DNA of 64,000 bases from Paraburkholderia sprentiae WSM5005 (GTDB lineage Bacteria; Pseudomonadota; Gammaproteobacteria; Burkholderiales; Burkholderiaceae): the NCBI RefSeq assembly GCF_001865575.2, contig NZ_CP017562.2, forward strand, positions 310,001 to 374,000. Reading direction: 5' to 3'. A program made the translations under genes and the position numbers. The notes under the pieces are model-generated. The model did not search any database and was not told where the DNA came from. It worked only from the letters and a program-made list of their open reading frames with translations. Positions 32,959-44,641 of this stretch are shown here, one piece after another (positions within the stretch are counted from its first letter, which is position 1; the number at the start of each line of letters is the position of its first letter).

Positions 32959-33663
32959 ATGAAACTGCTGCTCGTGGAAGACGACGCCGACCTCGCGCGC
33001 TGGGTGATGAACCTGATGCAGGTCGAGCAATTCGCGATCGACTGGGCGCAGAACGGCGAATGCGCGGAGACGCTGCTCGGTCTGCAATGCTATGACGCGG
33101 TGCTGCTCGATCTGCGCCTGCCCGGCATGGGCGGCAAGGAGTTGCTCGCGAGGTTGCGCCGCAAGCGCGATAACGTGCCGGTGCTGATGCTGACCGCGAA
33201 TGGGTCGACAGACGACAAGGTGGACTGCTTTTCGGCCGGTGCCGACGATTATGTCGTCAAGCCCTTCGATGCGCGCGAACTGATGGCGCGTATCAAGGCG
33301 CTGATTCGCCGTCAGGTCGCGGGAGACAGAGGGCAGTCGACCGAATGCGGCAATCTGCGTTATCTGTTCGATTCGCGAGAATTCGTGTTGCAGGACGAAC
33401 GCCTGCCGTTGCGCCGCCGCGAACACGCGATCCTCGAAGCGCTGATCCTGAAGCAGGGCAAGACCGTTTCCAAGGCAACGCTGATGGACAAGATCTTTAC
33501 GCTCGACGAGGAGCCGAGCGCCGATGCGATCGATATCTATATTCACCGGCTGCGCAAGCATCTGGCGACATCGAGTGCGAAGATCATGACGCTGCGCGGA
33601 CTTGGCTACATTCTTCGCGAAGAAGAACCGCGCGAAGCATTTTCGTCAGGCGGAATCGGTTGA
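32959..33663 (+). CDS. OmpR-family response regulator (TctD-like), copy 2
   Basis: A 234-residue response regulator with D51 (AVLLDLRLPG), T79 and K101 (YVVKPFD). The winged-helix domain (LRRREHAILEALILKQGKTVSKATL and IYIHRLRKHLA) parallels copy 1. The ribosome site is GGAGAGG before ATG 32959. The last 18 bases overlap the end of the convergent LacI gene. It is partnered with kinase copy 2. Confidence 0.91.
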   Translation: MKLLLVEDDADLARWVMNLMQVEQFAIDWAQNGECAETLLGLQCYDAVLLDLRLPGMGGKELLARLRRKRDNVPVLMLTANGSTDDKVDCFSAGADDYVVKPFDARELMARIKALIRRQVAGDRGQSTECGNLRYLFDSREFVLQDERLPLRRREHAILEALILKQGKTVSKATLMDKIFTLDEEPSADAIDIYIHRLRKHLATSSAKIMTLRGLGYILREEEPREAFSSGGIG

Positions 33664-34728
33664 CTGGGTGGGGCTCACACTCGTGCGCACCCGGTCATCA
33701 CTGCCCGCAGCATCATCCGCCGCTGCCTCCGCCAGCCCCCGCCTGAGCGTCGACTCCCGCACCACCAGACGCGGATCGAGCATCGAATAACTCGCGCTTT
33801 CTTCGCTCTTGCCGTGCAGTTCGTCGATCAGCTTCGACATCGCGAGCTCGCCCATCTTCTCGCTCTGAAAGTCCACCGACGTCAGCGCCGGCGACGCGTA
33901 TTCGCCATACGCCACATTGTCGAACCCGGCGATCGACACATCGCGCGGCAACGAGAAGCCCAGCTCGCGCGCTTCCTTGATGAAGCCGAGCGCGATCAGG
34001 TCGTTGTAGCAGATCACCGCGTCCGGTCGTTTCGGGCCGAGCATCAGACCCGAGCAGGCGCGCTCGCCGGCCGCCGCGGAGGGGCTCTGCGCATCGTGAA
34101 CGTCGAGCGGCAACCCGTATTCGTCGAGGCAATTGCGAATGCCGCGAATCCGCTCGTCGTTCCAGCGTGAACGGCCAAAGCCGAGATACGCGATGCGCTG
34201 GTGACCGAGCTTGATCAGATGGTTCGCGAGCATATAACCCGCGAGACAGCTATCGGTGCCGACGCTCGAAACCGCAAAGCGCAAGCTGCGCCCGAACAGC
34301 ACGACCGGCTTGCCGAGATCGAGCAGCCATTGCACCGAATCGTCGGGCATGCGCGAGCTCACGATCATGCCGTCGACGCGTTGCGCGAGCGATTCGATCA
34401 GCGTTTTTTCGCGCTCCTGGTTCTCTTCGGTATCGACGAGCAGCAGCGTGTAATCGTGCTGAATGGCGACGCGATTGGCGCCTTTCACGATGTTGGTGAA
34501 ATGCGGATTGCGGATATCGAGAATGGCGAGACCGATAGCGCGCGTGCGACCGGTGATCATCGAACGCGCGAGCGGATTCGAACGGTAGCCGAGCTGCTCG
34601 ATCGCCTCCTTCAGACGCGCCTCGACGGCGGGGGTGAAGCGCTGGGTACCATTCATGTACTTCGATACGGTCGCGACCGATACGCCTGCTGCGGCCGCGA
34701 CGTCGCGAATGGTGGCACCCTTCTTCAT
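33646..34728 (-). CDS. LacI-family transcriptional repressor
   Basis: A 360-residue LacI repressor. The N-terminal HTH and hinge are IRDVAAAAGVSVATVSKYMNG and RSNPLARSMITGRTRAIGLA. The periplasmic-binding-fold effector domain includes GFDNVAYGEYASPALTSVDFQ near the C-terminus. It is divergent from an MFS transporter, with a near-perfect palindrome around AACGTT just upstream of its start. It probably regulates both. The C-terminal tail (AEAAADDAAGSDDRVRTSV) is disordered and overlaps the response regulator gene end by 18 bases. Confidence 0.91.
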   Translation of the reverse strand: MKKGATIRDVAAAAGVSVATVSKYMNGTQRFTPAVEARLKEAIEQLGYRSNPLARSMITGRTRAIGLAILDIRNPHFTNIVKGANRVAIQHDYTLLLVDTEENQEREKTLIESLAQRVDGMIVSSRMPDDSVQWLLDLGKPVVLFGRSLRFAVSSVGTDSCLAGYMLANHLIKLGHQRIAYLGFGRSRWNDERIRGIRNCLDEYGLPLDVHDAQSPSAAAGERACSGLMLGPKRPDAVICYNDLIALGFIKEARELGFSLPRDVSIAGFDNVAYGEYASPALTSVDFQSEKMGELAMSKLIDELHGKSEESASYSMLDPRLVVRESTLRRGLAEAAADDAAGSDDRVRTSVSPTQSTDSA

Positions 34729-34734
34729 CGGCGG

Positions 34735-34748
34735 GGATAACGTTTTCC
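34735..34748. promoter_or_regulatory. Candidate LacI-type operator
   Basis: GGATAACGTTTTCC: a 14-bp palindrome with one mismatched pair, centred on AACGTT, seven bases upstream of the LacI gene start. This is the classic size and centre for LacI/GalR operators. Confidence 0.55.
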
Positions 34749-34850
34749 ACGGAGTTTTTAATAATACGGTTATCGCAAAACGCGTAAAGGCGAATGCTAT
34801 GCGCGATATTCGCGTGGCCCGGCACGCCGAGCGCAGACACGAGGGGAGAC

Positions 34851-36146
34851 ATGACTATCAAGGTGAAAGGACTGCGCTGGTGGATGATCGGGCTGCTCAC
34901 GCTCGGCACGATCACCAACTATCTCGCACGCAGCTCACTCGGCGTCGCGGCGCCGACGGTGCTGCATCATCTGAACATTTCGACGCATGAATACGGCTGG
35001 ATCACGGGCGCGTTTCTCGTCATGTATCCGATCGGCGCGCCGCTGACCGGCTATCTGATGGATCGCGTGGGCTTGCGCATGCGCTTTTTGCTGTGCGGCG
35101 TCGCATGGTCGCTGATTTGTGTGGCGCATGGCTTCGCGTCCGGCTGGGTCGGGCTGTTCGTGCTGCGCGGCATGCTCGGGCTGGTGGAAGCCGCGTTCAT
35201 TCCAGGCGGCATGCGCGCGGCCGCGTACTGGTTTCCGTCGCACGAGCGCGGCACGGCCGCCGGCGTGTTCAATCTCGGTACCTCGACCGGCGCGATTCTC
35301 GCGCCGCCGCTGATCGCGTGGTCGATCCTGCACTACAGCTGGCATGTCGCGTTTGTGATCGTCGGCGCGCTGGGGTTCGCGTGGGCCATGCTGTGGCTGC
35401 TGCTTTATCGCCATCCGGACCGTCATCCGGCGCTGTCGCAGGAGGAGGCCATGTATATCGGCGCGGCGCAGGAATCCGCTTTGCGCGCCGCGAACGGCTC
35501 GCACCCGAAGGTGTTCGAGATCCTGAAGCAGCGCAATTTCTGGGGTATCGCGCTGCCGCGTTTTTGCGCCGATCCGGTGTGGGGTACGCTGGTCTACTGG
35601 ATGCCGCTCTATCTGTACCAGGCGCGCGGCTTCGACCTGAAAGCGATCGCGCTGACCGCGTGGCTGCCGTTCGTTGCGGCCGACCTCGGCTGCATGATCG
35701 GCGGTCCGCTGTCGGCGTGGCTCGAGCGCCGCTTCGACGTGCCGATCGTCAACGGCAAGCGCATCGCGTTCACGATCGCGGCGTTCCTGATGATCGGCAT
35801 GGCCGGCGTCGGCTTCGTCCACGATCCGGCGATGGCGGTATTCCTGCTGTGCCTCGGCGGCTTCGCGCATCAGACGCTGTCGATCACCGTGATCTCGATG
35901 TCGGCCGATCTGTTTGCGCGCCGTGAAGTCGGCACGGCGACCGGACTGGCCGCGCTCGTCGCGGGGCTCGGCAACTTCGCGTTCACGATGACGATGGGCT
36001 GGTTCGTGAGCCGCGTCGGTTATGCGCCGTTTTTCGTCGCGCTCGGTTTCGGTGATCTGATCGGCGCGACGCTGCTGTGGACGCTCGTGCGCCGTCCGTC
36101 AACGCCGCCGCGGCGCGACGTCGTGGCGCGCGAAGCGCGCGCATGA
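34851..36146 (+). CDS. MFS transporter (anion:cation symporter type)
   Basis: A 431-residue permease with 12 predicted helices. The start is ATG 34851 with a strong GAGGGGAGAC site. Motifs are NYLARSSLGVAAPTVLHHLNIST after helix 1 and the signature loop GYLMDRVGLRMRF between helices 2 and 3, with RGMLGLVEAAFIPGGMRAAAYWFP later. It belongs to the ACS family that takes up organic acids such as hexuronates, tartrate or phthalate. The divergent LacI regulator implies a sugar-acid type substrate, but no catabolic genes are adjacent. Confidence 0.88.
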   Translation: MTIKVKGLRWWMIGLLTLGTITNYLARSSLGVAAPTVLHHLNISTHEYGWITGAFLVMYPIGAPLTGYLMDRVGLRMRFLLCGVAWSLICVAHGFASGWVGLFVLRGMLGLVEAAFIPGGMRAAAYWFPSHERGTAAGVFNLGTSTGAILAPPLIAWSILHYSWHVAFVIVGALGFAWAMLWLLLYRHPDRHPALSQEEAMYIGAAQESALRAANGSHPKVFEILKQRNFWGIALPRFCADPVWGTLVYWMPLYLYQARGFDLKAIALTAWLPFVAADLGCMIGGPLSAWLERRFDVPIVNGKRIAFTIAAFLMIGMAGVGFVHDPAMAVFLLCLGGFAHQTLSITVISMSADLFARREVGTATGLAALVAGLGNFAFTMTMGWFVSRVGYAPFFVALGFGDLIGATLLWTLVRRPSTPPRRDVVAREARA

Positions 36147-38700
<2,554 letters not shown>

Positions 38701-38810
38701 ACTCGCGCGGGCGGCTGACGCGGCAAGTGTTGCGGCTGCCACCGCGATGGTCTTGAAAGCCACGCGGTAAGCACGCAGCCCCAACCGCGGATAAACCCGC
38801 AAGCAGGACC

Positions 38811-38858
38811 GCAGAAACGACAATGGCGCCTTCGGGCGCCATTGTCGTTTCTGCTTTC
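38811..38858 (+). terminator. Strong rho-independent terminator after icd
   Basis: A perfect 20-bp stem (38811-38830 and 38835-38854; GCAGAAACGACAATGGCGCC) closed by a TTCG tetraloop and followed by a T-rich stretch. It also separates icd from the convergent small gene. Confidence 0.88.
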
Positions 38859-38889
38859 ACTGCTATGTCGCCGTCGGTCATACCCGTCC

Positions 38890-39117
38890 TTATACGTGAA
38901 CGATTTCCCAATCGGCGAGCTTCTCCGGGATTTCGAGCGTCGACGTATCGAGTTCCGACAAATGCTCGCAGCTCAGGCCGCGCGCGAGGTCGTCGGCGGC
39001 CTGTTGCGGGCTTGAAAATTCGCCGAGCGTTTCGTTGCCGTAGGTGGCTTCCCAGCCGTCCTGACCCGGCAGAATGTAGAACGCTCCCTGCGTCGAACCA
39101 AAGCGAAAGCCTTTCAT
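38890..39117 (-). CDS. Small hypothetical protein (75 aa)
   Basis: A 75-residue soluble acidic protein. The start is ATG 39117 with GGGAGA seven bases upstream, giving MKGFRFGSTQGAFYILPGQDGW. The last residues are LADWEIVHV. No family recognised; such short Burkholderia proteins with a SPQQAADDLARG motif exist without known function. A short terminator-like hairpin lies just upstream of its ribosome site. Confidence 0.62.
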   Translation of the reverse strand: MKGFRFGSTQGAFYILPGQDGWEATYGNETLGEFSSPQQAADDLARGLSCEHLSELDTSTLEIPEKLADWEIVHV

Positions 39118-39138
39118 TTTTAGTCTCCCAGTTGCCAA

Positions 39139-39478
39139 TAAAAAAGCCGCGATTCGTGACGGCTTCTTCGCAATCCTTGGGATCTGGGCGGCCTCGTGTC
39201 GTGAGGGCCCTCGAATCCGACTGCGTGAAGCGCGTGCTCTTGTGAAAGAGTCTACGTCAGCGAATCGTCGTGCAAGCGGGCGTCAAACCGTTCCTTATAT
39301 TAAAAAAGCTGTCTTAAAAACAATGACTTGTGCGTTTCATTTTGCGATGTGCAACGGCACCGGGCATCGTGGAATGCCCTATTTGTGCCGCGCACCATGA
39401 CTTTTTACGACGCGCGGCATCGTTTCGTACTGTGAAAATTAGGGGCCGCGCGCCAGCGCGAGACGGCACTGTGCGGCC
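39139..39478. other. Intergenic region with a minus-strand hairpin
   Basis: No gene seen between the small gene (39117) and the LysR gene (39479). On the minus strand AAGCCG...CGGCTT followed by T6 (39165-39140) looks like a weak terminator, only about 20 bases ahead of the ribosome site of the small gene. It could be an attenuator or simply the end of an upstream transcript. Confidence 0.45.
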
Positions 39479-40375
39479 CTATGCCGTGCCGAGCCGTTCG
39501 ATCAGCATCGCGACAAAGCGCTCCGTCACCGGCGGCAGGGTGCGGCCGCGCTTTCTGATCAGCGCGATACGGCGCGTGAACGCGGGGTCGTCGATCGGTC
39601 GCGCGACTAGTTCGGGCTCCGCGCGCACCTCGCGCGCCGACGCGGGCAGGATCGTGATGCCGAGCCCTGCGCGCGCCATCGCCACCGCGCTCATCATGTA
39701 AGTCGGTTCGCACGCGATGCGCGGCACGCATTGCGCGCCGGCGAACGCGCTATCGACGACCGCGCGCACGCTCGTGCCCTGCGCGGTCAGCACGAGCGGC
39801 TCGTTGGCGAGATCGGCGAGCGTGACGGGCCGGCGCCGCCGCGCGAGCGCGTGCCGCTTCGGCAACACCGCGACCAGCCGGTCGATGCCGGCATGCAGCA
39901 CCTCGAGCCCGCTGTCGTTCAGCTCGCCGCCCGTGAGCCCGATATCGGTTTCCTCGTTGCGCACCAGCGCGTTGACCATGCTCGCGACGACATCGCGCAC
40001 CTCGAAGCCGACGCGCGGCACCGCTTTTCTCAGCGCCTGCACGAGCTCCGGCAGCACGCTCGCCGCGAAAGTCGGCAAACACGCGATGCGCACCGTGCCG
40101 CTCGCGCCTTCACCGAGCGCGCGCGCATCGTGCAGCACGTGCTCCATGTCGTGCAGCGATTTTTGCAGCACGGGCAGCAACTCGCGGCCGGTGGGCGTCA
40201 GCGCGACGTTGCGGCTGTTGCGATCGAACAGGCGCAGGCCGAGCGTTTCCTCGAGCCGGCGAATCTGCACCGTCAACGCCGGTTGCGATAGATGTAGCCG
40301 CGCGGCGGCGCGCGTGAAGCTGGCCGTTTGCGCGACCGTGATAAACGCGCGGATGTCCCGCAGATTCAGATCCAT
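39479..40375 (-). CDS. LysR-family transcriptional regulator
   Basis: A 298-residue LysR regulator. The HTH region is LNLRDIRAFITVAQTASFTRAAARLHLSQPAL, followed by the linker helix RLEETLGLRLFDR. The effector domain is CbbR/CynR-like (ACLPTFAASVLPELVQALRK). It is divergent from a citrate-type transporter and AtuA-family genes, which it probably controls. The shared region contains CAATT-N6-AATTG (40398-40413), a possible LysR site. Confidence 0.9.
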   Translation of the reverse strand: MDLNLRDIRAFITVAQTASFTRAAARLHLSQPALTVQIRRLEETLGLRLFDRNSRNVALTPTGRELLPVLQKSLHDMEHVLHDARALGEGASGTVRIACLPTFAASVLPELVQALRKAVPRVGFEVRDVVASMVNALVRNEETDIGLTGGELNDSGLEVLHAGIDRLVAVLPKRHALARRRRPVTLADLANEPLVLTAQGTSVRAVVDSAFAGAQCVPRIACEPTYMMSAVAMARAGLGITILPASAREVRAEPELVARPIDDPAFTRRIALIRKRGRTLPPVTERFVAMLIERLGTA

Positions 40376-40473
40376 GATGATATGTGATGGCTGCGATCAA
40401 TTCATTTCAATTGCCTTATTGTTGCCGCGAACTTACGCTCGATCACACTAAAAAACAACCTGGAGACAAGCTC

Positions 40474-41778
40474 ATGCTGCCATTGCTGGGGCTGGCTACC
40501 ATCGTCGTGCTGCTCGGCGCGATCCTGTCCAAACGCATGTCGCCGCTCGTGGCGCTCATCATCGTGCCGATTGCCGCGTCGCTGATCGGCGGATTCGGTT
40601 TTCATACGAGCAAGTTCGTGATCGACGGCCTGAAGAGCCTCGCGCCGGTCGTCGGCATGTTCGTGTTCGCGATCCTGTACTTCGGCACCATTACCGACGC
40701 GGGCACGCTCGACCCGATCATCGAGCGCATCCTGCGCGCGGTCGGCACGCGGCCCACGCGCATCGTGATGGGCACCACGCTGCTCGCGCTGCTGATCCAC
40801 CTCGACGGCTCCGGCGCCGTCTGCTTCCTCGTCACGATCCCCGCGATGCTGCCGCTCTACGACCGCCTGAAGATGGACCGGCGCGTGCTCGCCGCGGCGG
40901 TATCGATGGCGGCCGGCATCAATTTCCTGCCGTGGACGGGGCCGATGATCCGCGCGTCCGCGTCGCTGCATCTGCCGATTTCGGCGCTGTTCAATCCGCT
41001 GATTCCGGTGCAGGCAATCGGCCTCGTGTTCGTGTTTTCGATGGCGTACTGGCTCGGGCGGCGCGAGGAAAAGCGCCTCGGCCTGAGCGCCGCGAGCGGC
41101 GCCGTGCCGATGCCGCAACGCCAACTGACGCCGGAAGAACAGGCGCTGCGCCGCCCGCGAAACTTCTGGTTCAACATTGGGTTGACGCTCGTCGTGCTCG
41201 GTACGATGGTCGCGATGGGTGAGAAGATTCCGCCGGCAATCATGTTCATGGTGGGCCTGTGCATCGCGTTGATGGTCAACTACCCGAACGTCGACATGCA
41301 GCGCAAGCGGATCGACGCGCACGCGCGCGCCGCGCTGATGATGGCCGGCATCCTGCTCGCGGCCGGCGTGTTCACCGGCGTGATGCAGGGCAGCGGCATG
41401 CTGAAGGCGATGGCGCAGGCGGCGGTCGGCTTCGTGCCGCCGGCGATGGCCAGCCATATTCCGGTCGTGCTCGGCCTGCTGTCGATGCCGCTCAGCATGC
41501 TGTTCGATCCCGATTCGTTCTATTTCGGCGTACTGCCGGTGATTGCCGAGGTGGCGGGCCAACTCGGCGTGCCCGCGGTGCACGTCGGTCAAGCCGCGTT
41601 GCTGGGACAGATGACCACCGGCTTTCCGGTCAGCCCCCTCACGCCCGCGACGTTCCTCGTGGTCGGCCTGTGCGGTATCGATCTGGCCGATCATCAAAGA
41701 TTCACGTTTCCGCTGCTGTTCGGCGCGTCGGTCGTGATGACGATCGCGTGCGTCGCGCTCGGGATCTTTCCACTGTGA
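40474..41778 (+). CDS. CitMHS-family citrate/carboxylate transporter
   Basis: A 434-residue inner-membrane permease of the CitMHS (Mg-citrate:H+) family with about 11 helices. Motifs include FAILYFGTITDAGTLDPIIERIL and TTLLALLIHLDGSGAVCFLVTIPAMLPLY near the N-terminus, and PTTGFPVSPLTPATFLVVGL-like sequence (TTGFPVSPLTPATFL) near the end. The start is ATG 40474 (GGAG upstream). It is the first gene of a three-gene operon with AtuA-family genes, so the ligand may be an organic acid metabolised by them rather than citrate. Confidence 0.9.
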   Translation: MLPLLGLATIVVLLGAILSKRMSPLVALIIVPIAASLIGGFGFHTSKFVIDGLKSLAPVVGMFVFAILYFGTITDAGTLDPIIERILRAVGTRPTRIVMGTTLLALLIHLDGSGAVCFLVTIPAMLPLYDRLKMDRRVLAAAVSMAAGINFLPWTGPMIRASASLHLPISALFNPLIPVQAIGLVFVFSMAYWLGRREEKRLGLSAASGAVPMPQRQLTPEEQALRRPRNFWFNIGLTLVVLGTMVAMGEKIPPAIMFMVGLCIALMVNYPNVDMQRKRIDAHARAALMMAGILLAAGVFTGVMQGSGMLKAMAQAAVGFVPPAMASHIPVVLGLLSMPLSMLFDPDSFYFGVLPVIAEVAGQLGVPAVHVGQAALLGQMTTGFPVSPLTPATFLVVGLCGIDLADHQRFTFPLLFGASVVMTIACVALGIFPL

Positions 41779-41803
41779 GCTTCATTGAACGCACGGGAGC
41801 AGC

Positions 41804-43162
41804 ATGACAGCCACTCAACTTCAACGGGTCGTGCGCATCGGCGCGGGCGCGGGCTATTCGGGCGATCGTATCGAACCCGCGCTCGAACTCGCGGAACACG
41901 GCCAGCTCGACTATCTCGTGTTCGAATGCCTCGCGGAGCGCACGATCGCGATCGCGCAGCAGACGCGCAGCAAGGACCCGGAGCTCGGCTACGACCCGCT
42001 GCTCGAAGCGCGCATGCGCGCGGTGCTGCCCGTCGCGGCGCGCCACGGCGTGCGTATCGTGTCGAACATGGGCGCGGCCAATCCGCTCGCGGCGGCGCGC
42101 CGGACCGCGCAGATCGCGCGCGAGCTGGGTCTCGGCGGCCTGAAGATTGCGGCGGTCACGGGCGACGACGTGCTCGACGTCGTGCGCGCGGGCGACTTCC
42201 ATTTCGTCGAATCCGGCGAGGCGGTGGCCGCGTGCCAGGACCGGCTGATTTCGGCCAATGCATATCTCGGCGCGAGCGGGATCGTCGAGGCGCTCGCGGC
42301 CGGTGCGCAGATCGTGCTGACCGGACGCGTCGCCGATCCGTCGCTATTCGTTGCGCCGCTGATCCACGCATTCGGCTGGCGCATGGACGACTGGCCGATG
42401 CTCGGCCAGGCAACGGTGATCGGCCATCTGCTCGAATGCGCGGGGCAGATCACCGGCGGCTATTTCGCGGATCCCGGCTTCAAGGACGTGCCGAATCTCG
42501 CGCGGCTGGGGTTCCCGATCGCCGAAGTTGCGCGCGACGGTTCGGTGGTGATCACGAAGCTCGCGCAAAGTGGCGGGCTCGTGACGGAGGCGACCTGCAA
42601 GGAACAGTTGCTGTACGAGATCCACGATCCGCGTCGTTATTTGCAGCCCGACGTGGTCGCCGATTTTTCGCGGGTGCGTGTCGAGCAGGAAGGCCCGGAC
42701 CGGGTGCGCGTCACTGGCGGTCGCGGTACGGAGCGCACCGCGACGCTGAAAGTGTCGGTTGCGTATTTCGATGGCTATATCGGCGAAGGGCAGATTTCGT
42801 ACGGCGGACCGGGCGCGCTCGCGCGGGCGCGGCTCGCGCTCGATATCGTGCGCGAACGGCTCGCGCTGACCGGCGTACAGACGCGCGAGTTGCGCTTCGA
42901 TCTGATCGGCTTGAACGCGCTGCATGGCGACACCGTGGCTGCCGGTCATGGCGAGCCGTACGAGGTGCGCGCGCGCGTGACGGGGCGCACGGCGTCGCTC
43001 GCGCAGGCGCTGCGCATCGGCAACGAGGTCGAGACGCTGTACACGAACGGACCGGCGGGCGGGGGCGGCGTGACGAAAGCCGCGCGCGAGGTGGTCGCGG
43101 TGCAATCGGTGTTGCTGCCGCGCGCGTATGCGACGCCGGCTTTCTCGCTGCTGGAGGCTTGA
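41804..43162 (+). CDS. AtuA-family (DUF1446) protein
   Basis: A 452-residue protein of the acyclic terpene utilisation AtuA/DUF1446 family. Motifs include VRIGAGAGYSGDRIEPALELAEHG at the start, NMGAANPLAAARRTAQIAREL and LTGRVADPSLFVAPLIHAFGW. The start ATG 41804 follows GGAG. Family members work in catabolism of branched or cyclic compounds, often as subunits of CoA-related lyases, but the reaction is not firmly known. Here it follows a carboxylate transporter and is followed by its usual small partner, so the set probably degrades an imported organic acid. Confidence 0.87.
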   Translation: MTATQLQRVVRIGAGAGYSGDRIEPALELAEHGQLDYLVFECLAERTIAIAQQTRSKDPELGYDPLLEARMRAVLPVAARHGVRIVSNMGAANPLAAARRTAQIARELGLGGLKIAAVTGDDVLDVVRAGDFHFVESGEAVAACQDRLISANAYLGASGIVEALAAGAQIVLTGRVADPSLFVAPLIHAFGWRMDDWPMLGQATVIGHLLECAGQITGGYFADPGFKDVPNLARLGFPIAEVARDGSVVITKLAQSGGLVTEATCKEQLLYEIHDPRRYLQPDVVADFSRVRVEQEGPDRVRVTGGRGTERTATLKVSVAYFDGYIGEGQISYGGPGALARARLALDIVRERLALTGVQTRELRFDLIGLNALHGDTVAAGHGEPYEVRARVTGRTASLAQALRIGNEVETLYTNGPAGGGGVTKAAREVVAVQSVLLPRAYATPAFSLLEA

Positions 43163-43163
43163 G

Positions 43164-43469
43164 ATGAAACTACGGGAACTGGCCCATTCGCGTACCGGCG
43201 ACAAGGGCAACACGCTCAATATCTCGGTGATCTGCTACGACGCGCGGCATTACCAGCGCCTGCGCGATGTGCTGACACCCGAGCGCGTCAACGCGCATCT
43301 GCGCGATGTGGTCCACGGCGACGTGGTGCGCCACGAGTTGCCGGGCATTGCCGCATTCAACTTCGTGCTCGGCGATGCGCTCGGCGGCGGCGTCACGCGT
43401 TCGCTCGCGCTCGATGCGCATGGCAAATCGCTGAGTTCCGCGTTGATGGATCTCGAAGTGGGGGAATGA
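43164..43469 (+). CDS. AtuA-related small protein (C-terminal AtuA domain)
   Basis: A 101-residue protein starting MKLRELAHSRTGDKGNTLNI, identical in layout to the C-terminal domain found fused to AtuA in other species. Here the two domains are split into separate genes with the ATG one base after the AtuA stop, so they are coupled and probably form one complex. GDKGNTLNISVI is the recognised core. Confidence 0.87.
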   Translation: MKLRELAHSRTGDKGNTLNISVICYDARHYQRLRDVLTPERVNAHLRDVVHGDVVRHELPGIAAFNFVLGDALGGGVTRSLALDAHGKSLSSALMDLEVGE

Positions 43470-43526
43470 GCAGGTGATGCTGGCGGCGTTTCGTGTTGCG
43501 GGGCAGTCGATCAGCCCCGCCCGTCG

Positions 43527-44237
43527 TCACACCCCGGCCTTCGTCAACTCATGCGCGCGGCGCAGCCGCTCGCGGCTGTTGCTCAGATGCATGCGCATCG
43601 CGGCGCGCGCATCGTCGGCATCCTGACGCTCGATCGCGCGATAGATCATCAGGTGCTCGCCGAGCACGCTGCGCAACACCTCGATATGGTCGAGCTCCGC
43701 GATCTCGGCCGAACCAAGCCGCGTGCGCGGGCTGACCGAGCGGCCGAGCTGGCTCAGAACGTCGAAGAAATAGCGGTTGCCGCTCGCGCGCGCGATCTGC
43801 AGATGAAACTCGATGTCGTGCGCGAGCGTGTCGGTGCTGCCGCGCTCCAGCTCCGACTCGAAGCGATCGAGCGCGGTGCGAATCTGCTTGAGGTTCTGCT
43901 CGGTGCGCCGCGATGCCGCGAGCGCTGCCGCGGCCGCTTCGACGTCGATCCGGAACTCGATGATCGCCATCACGTCGAGCATGCTCGTGAGGTCGGCGGC
44001 GGGCAGCTGCATCGGATTTTCGGCGGTGGGCGCGAGCACGAACGTGCCGATACCGTGGCGCGTCTCGACGATCCTGGCCGCCTGCAGACGCGAAATCGCC
44101 TCGCGGACCACGGAGCGGCTCACGGACAGCTGCTTCATCATCGCGACTTCGGTGGGGATGCGGTCGCCTGGCCTCAGCGCGCCGCGGCGAATTTCATCGG
44201 AAAGGGTGGCCACCACCTTTTCAGTTAGGCTGCTCAT
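43527..44237 (-). CDS. GntR-family (FadR subfamily) regulator of the glucarate genes
   Basis: A 236-residue FadR/GntR regulator. The winged HTH is GALRPGDRIPTEVAMMKQLSVSRSVVREAISRLQAARIVETRHG; the FCD effector domain includes the acidic/His metal ligands in FRIDVEAAAAALAASRR, DIEFHLQIARASGN and LGEHLMIYRAIERQD. It is divergent from the gudP-like transporter. The CATCAGACGTC element in the intergenic region is the probable operator. Glucarate or its dehydration product is the inferred effector. Confidence 0.9.
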   Translation of the reverse strand: MSSLTEKVVATLSDEIRRGALRPGDRIPTEVAMMKQLSVSRSVVREAISRLQAARIVETRHGIGTFVLAPTAENPMQLPAADLTSMLDVMAIIEFRIDVEAAAAALAASRRTEQNLKQIRTALDRFESELERGSTDTLAHDIEFHLQIARASGNRYFFDVLSQLGRSVSPRTRLGSAEIAELDHIEVLRSVLGEHLMIYRAIERQDADDARAAMRMHLSNSRERLRRAHELTKAGV

Positions 44238-44641
44238 TTTTGTGGCTGGTTGACTGATCCTGCAAAGTATCGCACAGGAATGTACTCGATTCTGCCGCCT
44301 TCGGCGCGGGCTATCTGTGCTTGCGGCGGGGCGGCGGCCCGAGCATGAAGCGGACGGCGGCGCAGGCGCGTCGGCTGCCGCCCGCAGCGCGAAAAACCAA
44401 GGACATCAGACGTCTTAGTTCGAATCGAATTTAAGGCGGGCGACAGCACGAGAGGCCGCGAGTCCCCGTCTCTCCGAGCAAGTCGCTTCAGCTATACAGG
44501 GTAAACACCCGATTGGATTTAGCAAAAGCAACGCGATAGACTGTCGTCAGACAACGTACCAGGCGCGTCACAGGGACTTGCACCCACCGCATGCGCCGGG
44601 TTGCGTTCCAACAGGCCATGGGCCGACAGGGGAGACACATC
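44238..44641. other. Intergenic region between regulator and glucarate transporter
   Basis: About 400 bases without a gene. It contains the shared 11-mer CATCAGACGTC (44404-44414) and presumably both promoters. Some short stretches are AT-rich, for example GTAAACACCCGATTGGATTTAG. Confidence 0.5.
44404..44414. promoter_or_regulatory. Putative GntR-type operator (first of three copies)
   Basis: CATCAGACGTC. The 9-mer CATCAGACG recurs at 47536-47544 (direct) and at 47597-47605 (reverse complement), that is before the gud operon and before the GH3/PpiC genes. Confidence 0.45.

Noticed and set aside
40474..41778. Citrate uptake as the definite function
   Set aside because: CitMHS members also move other carboxylates; the AtuA-family partners point to another organic acid, so only the family is claimed.
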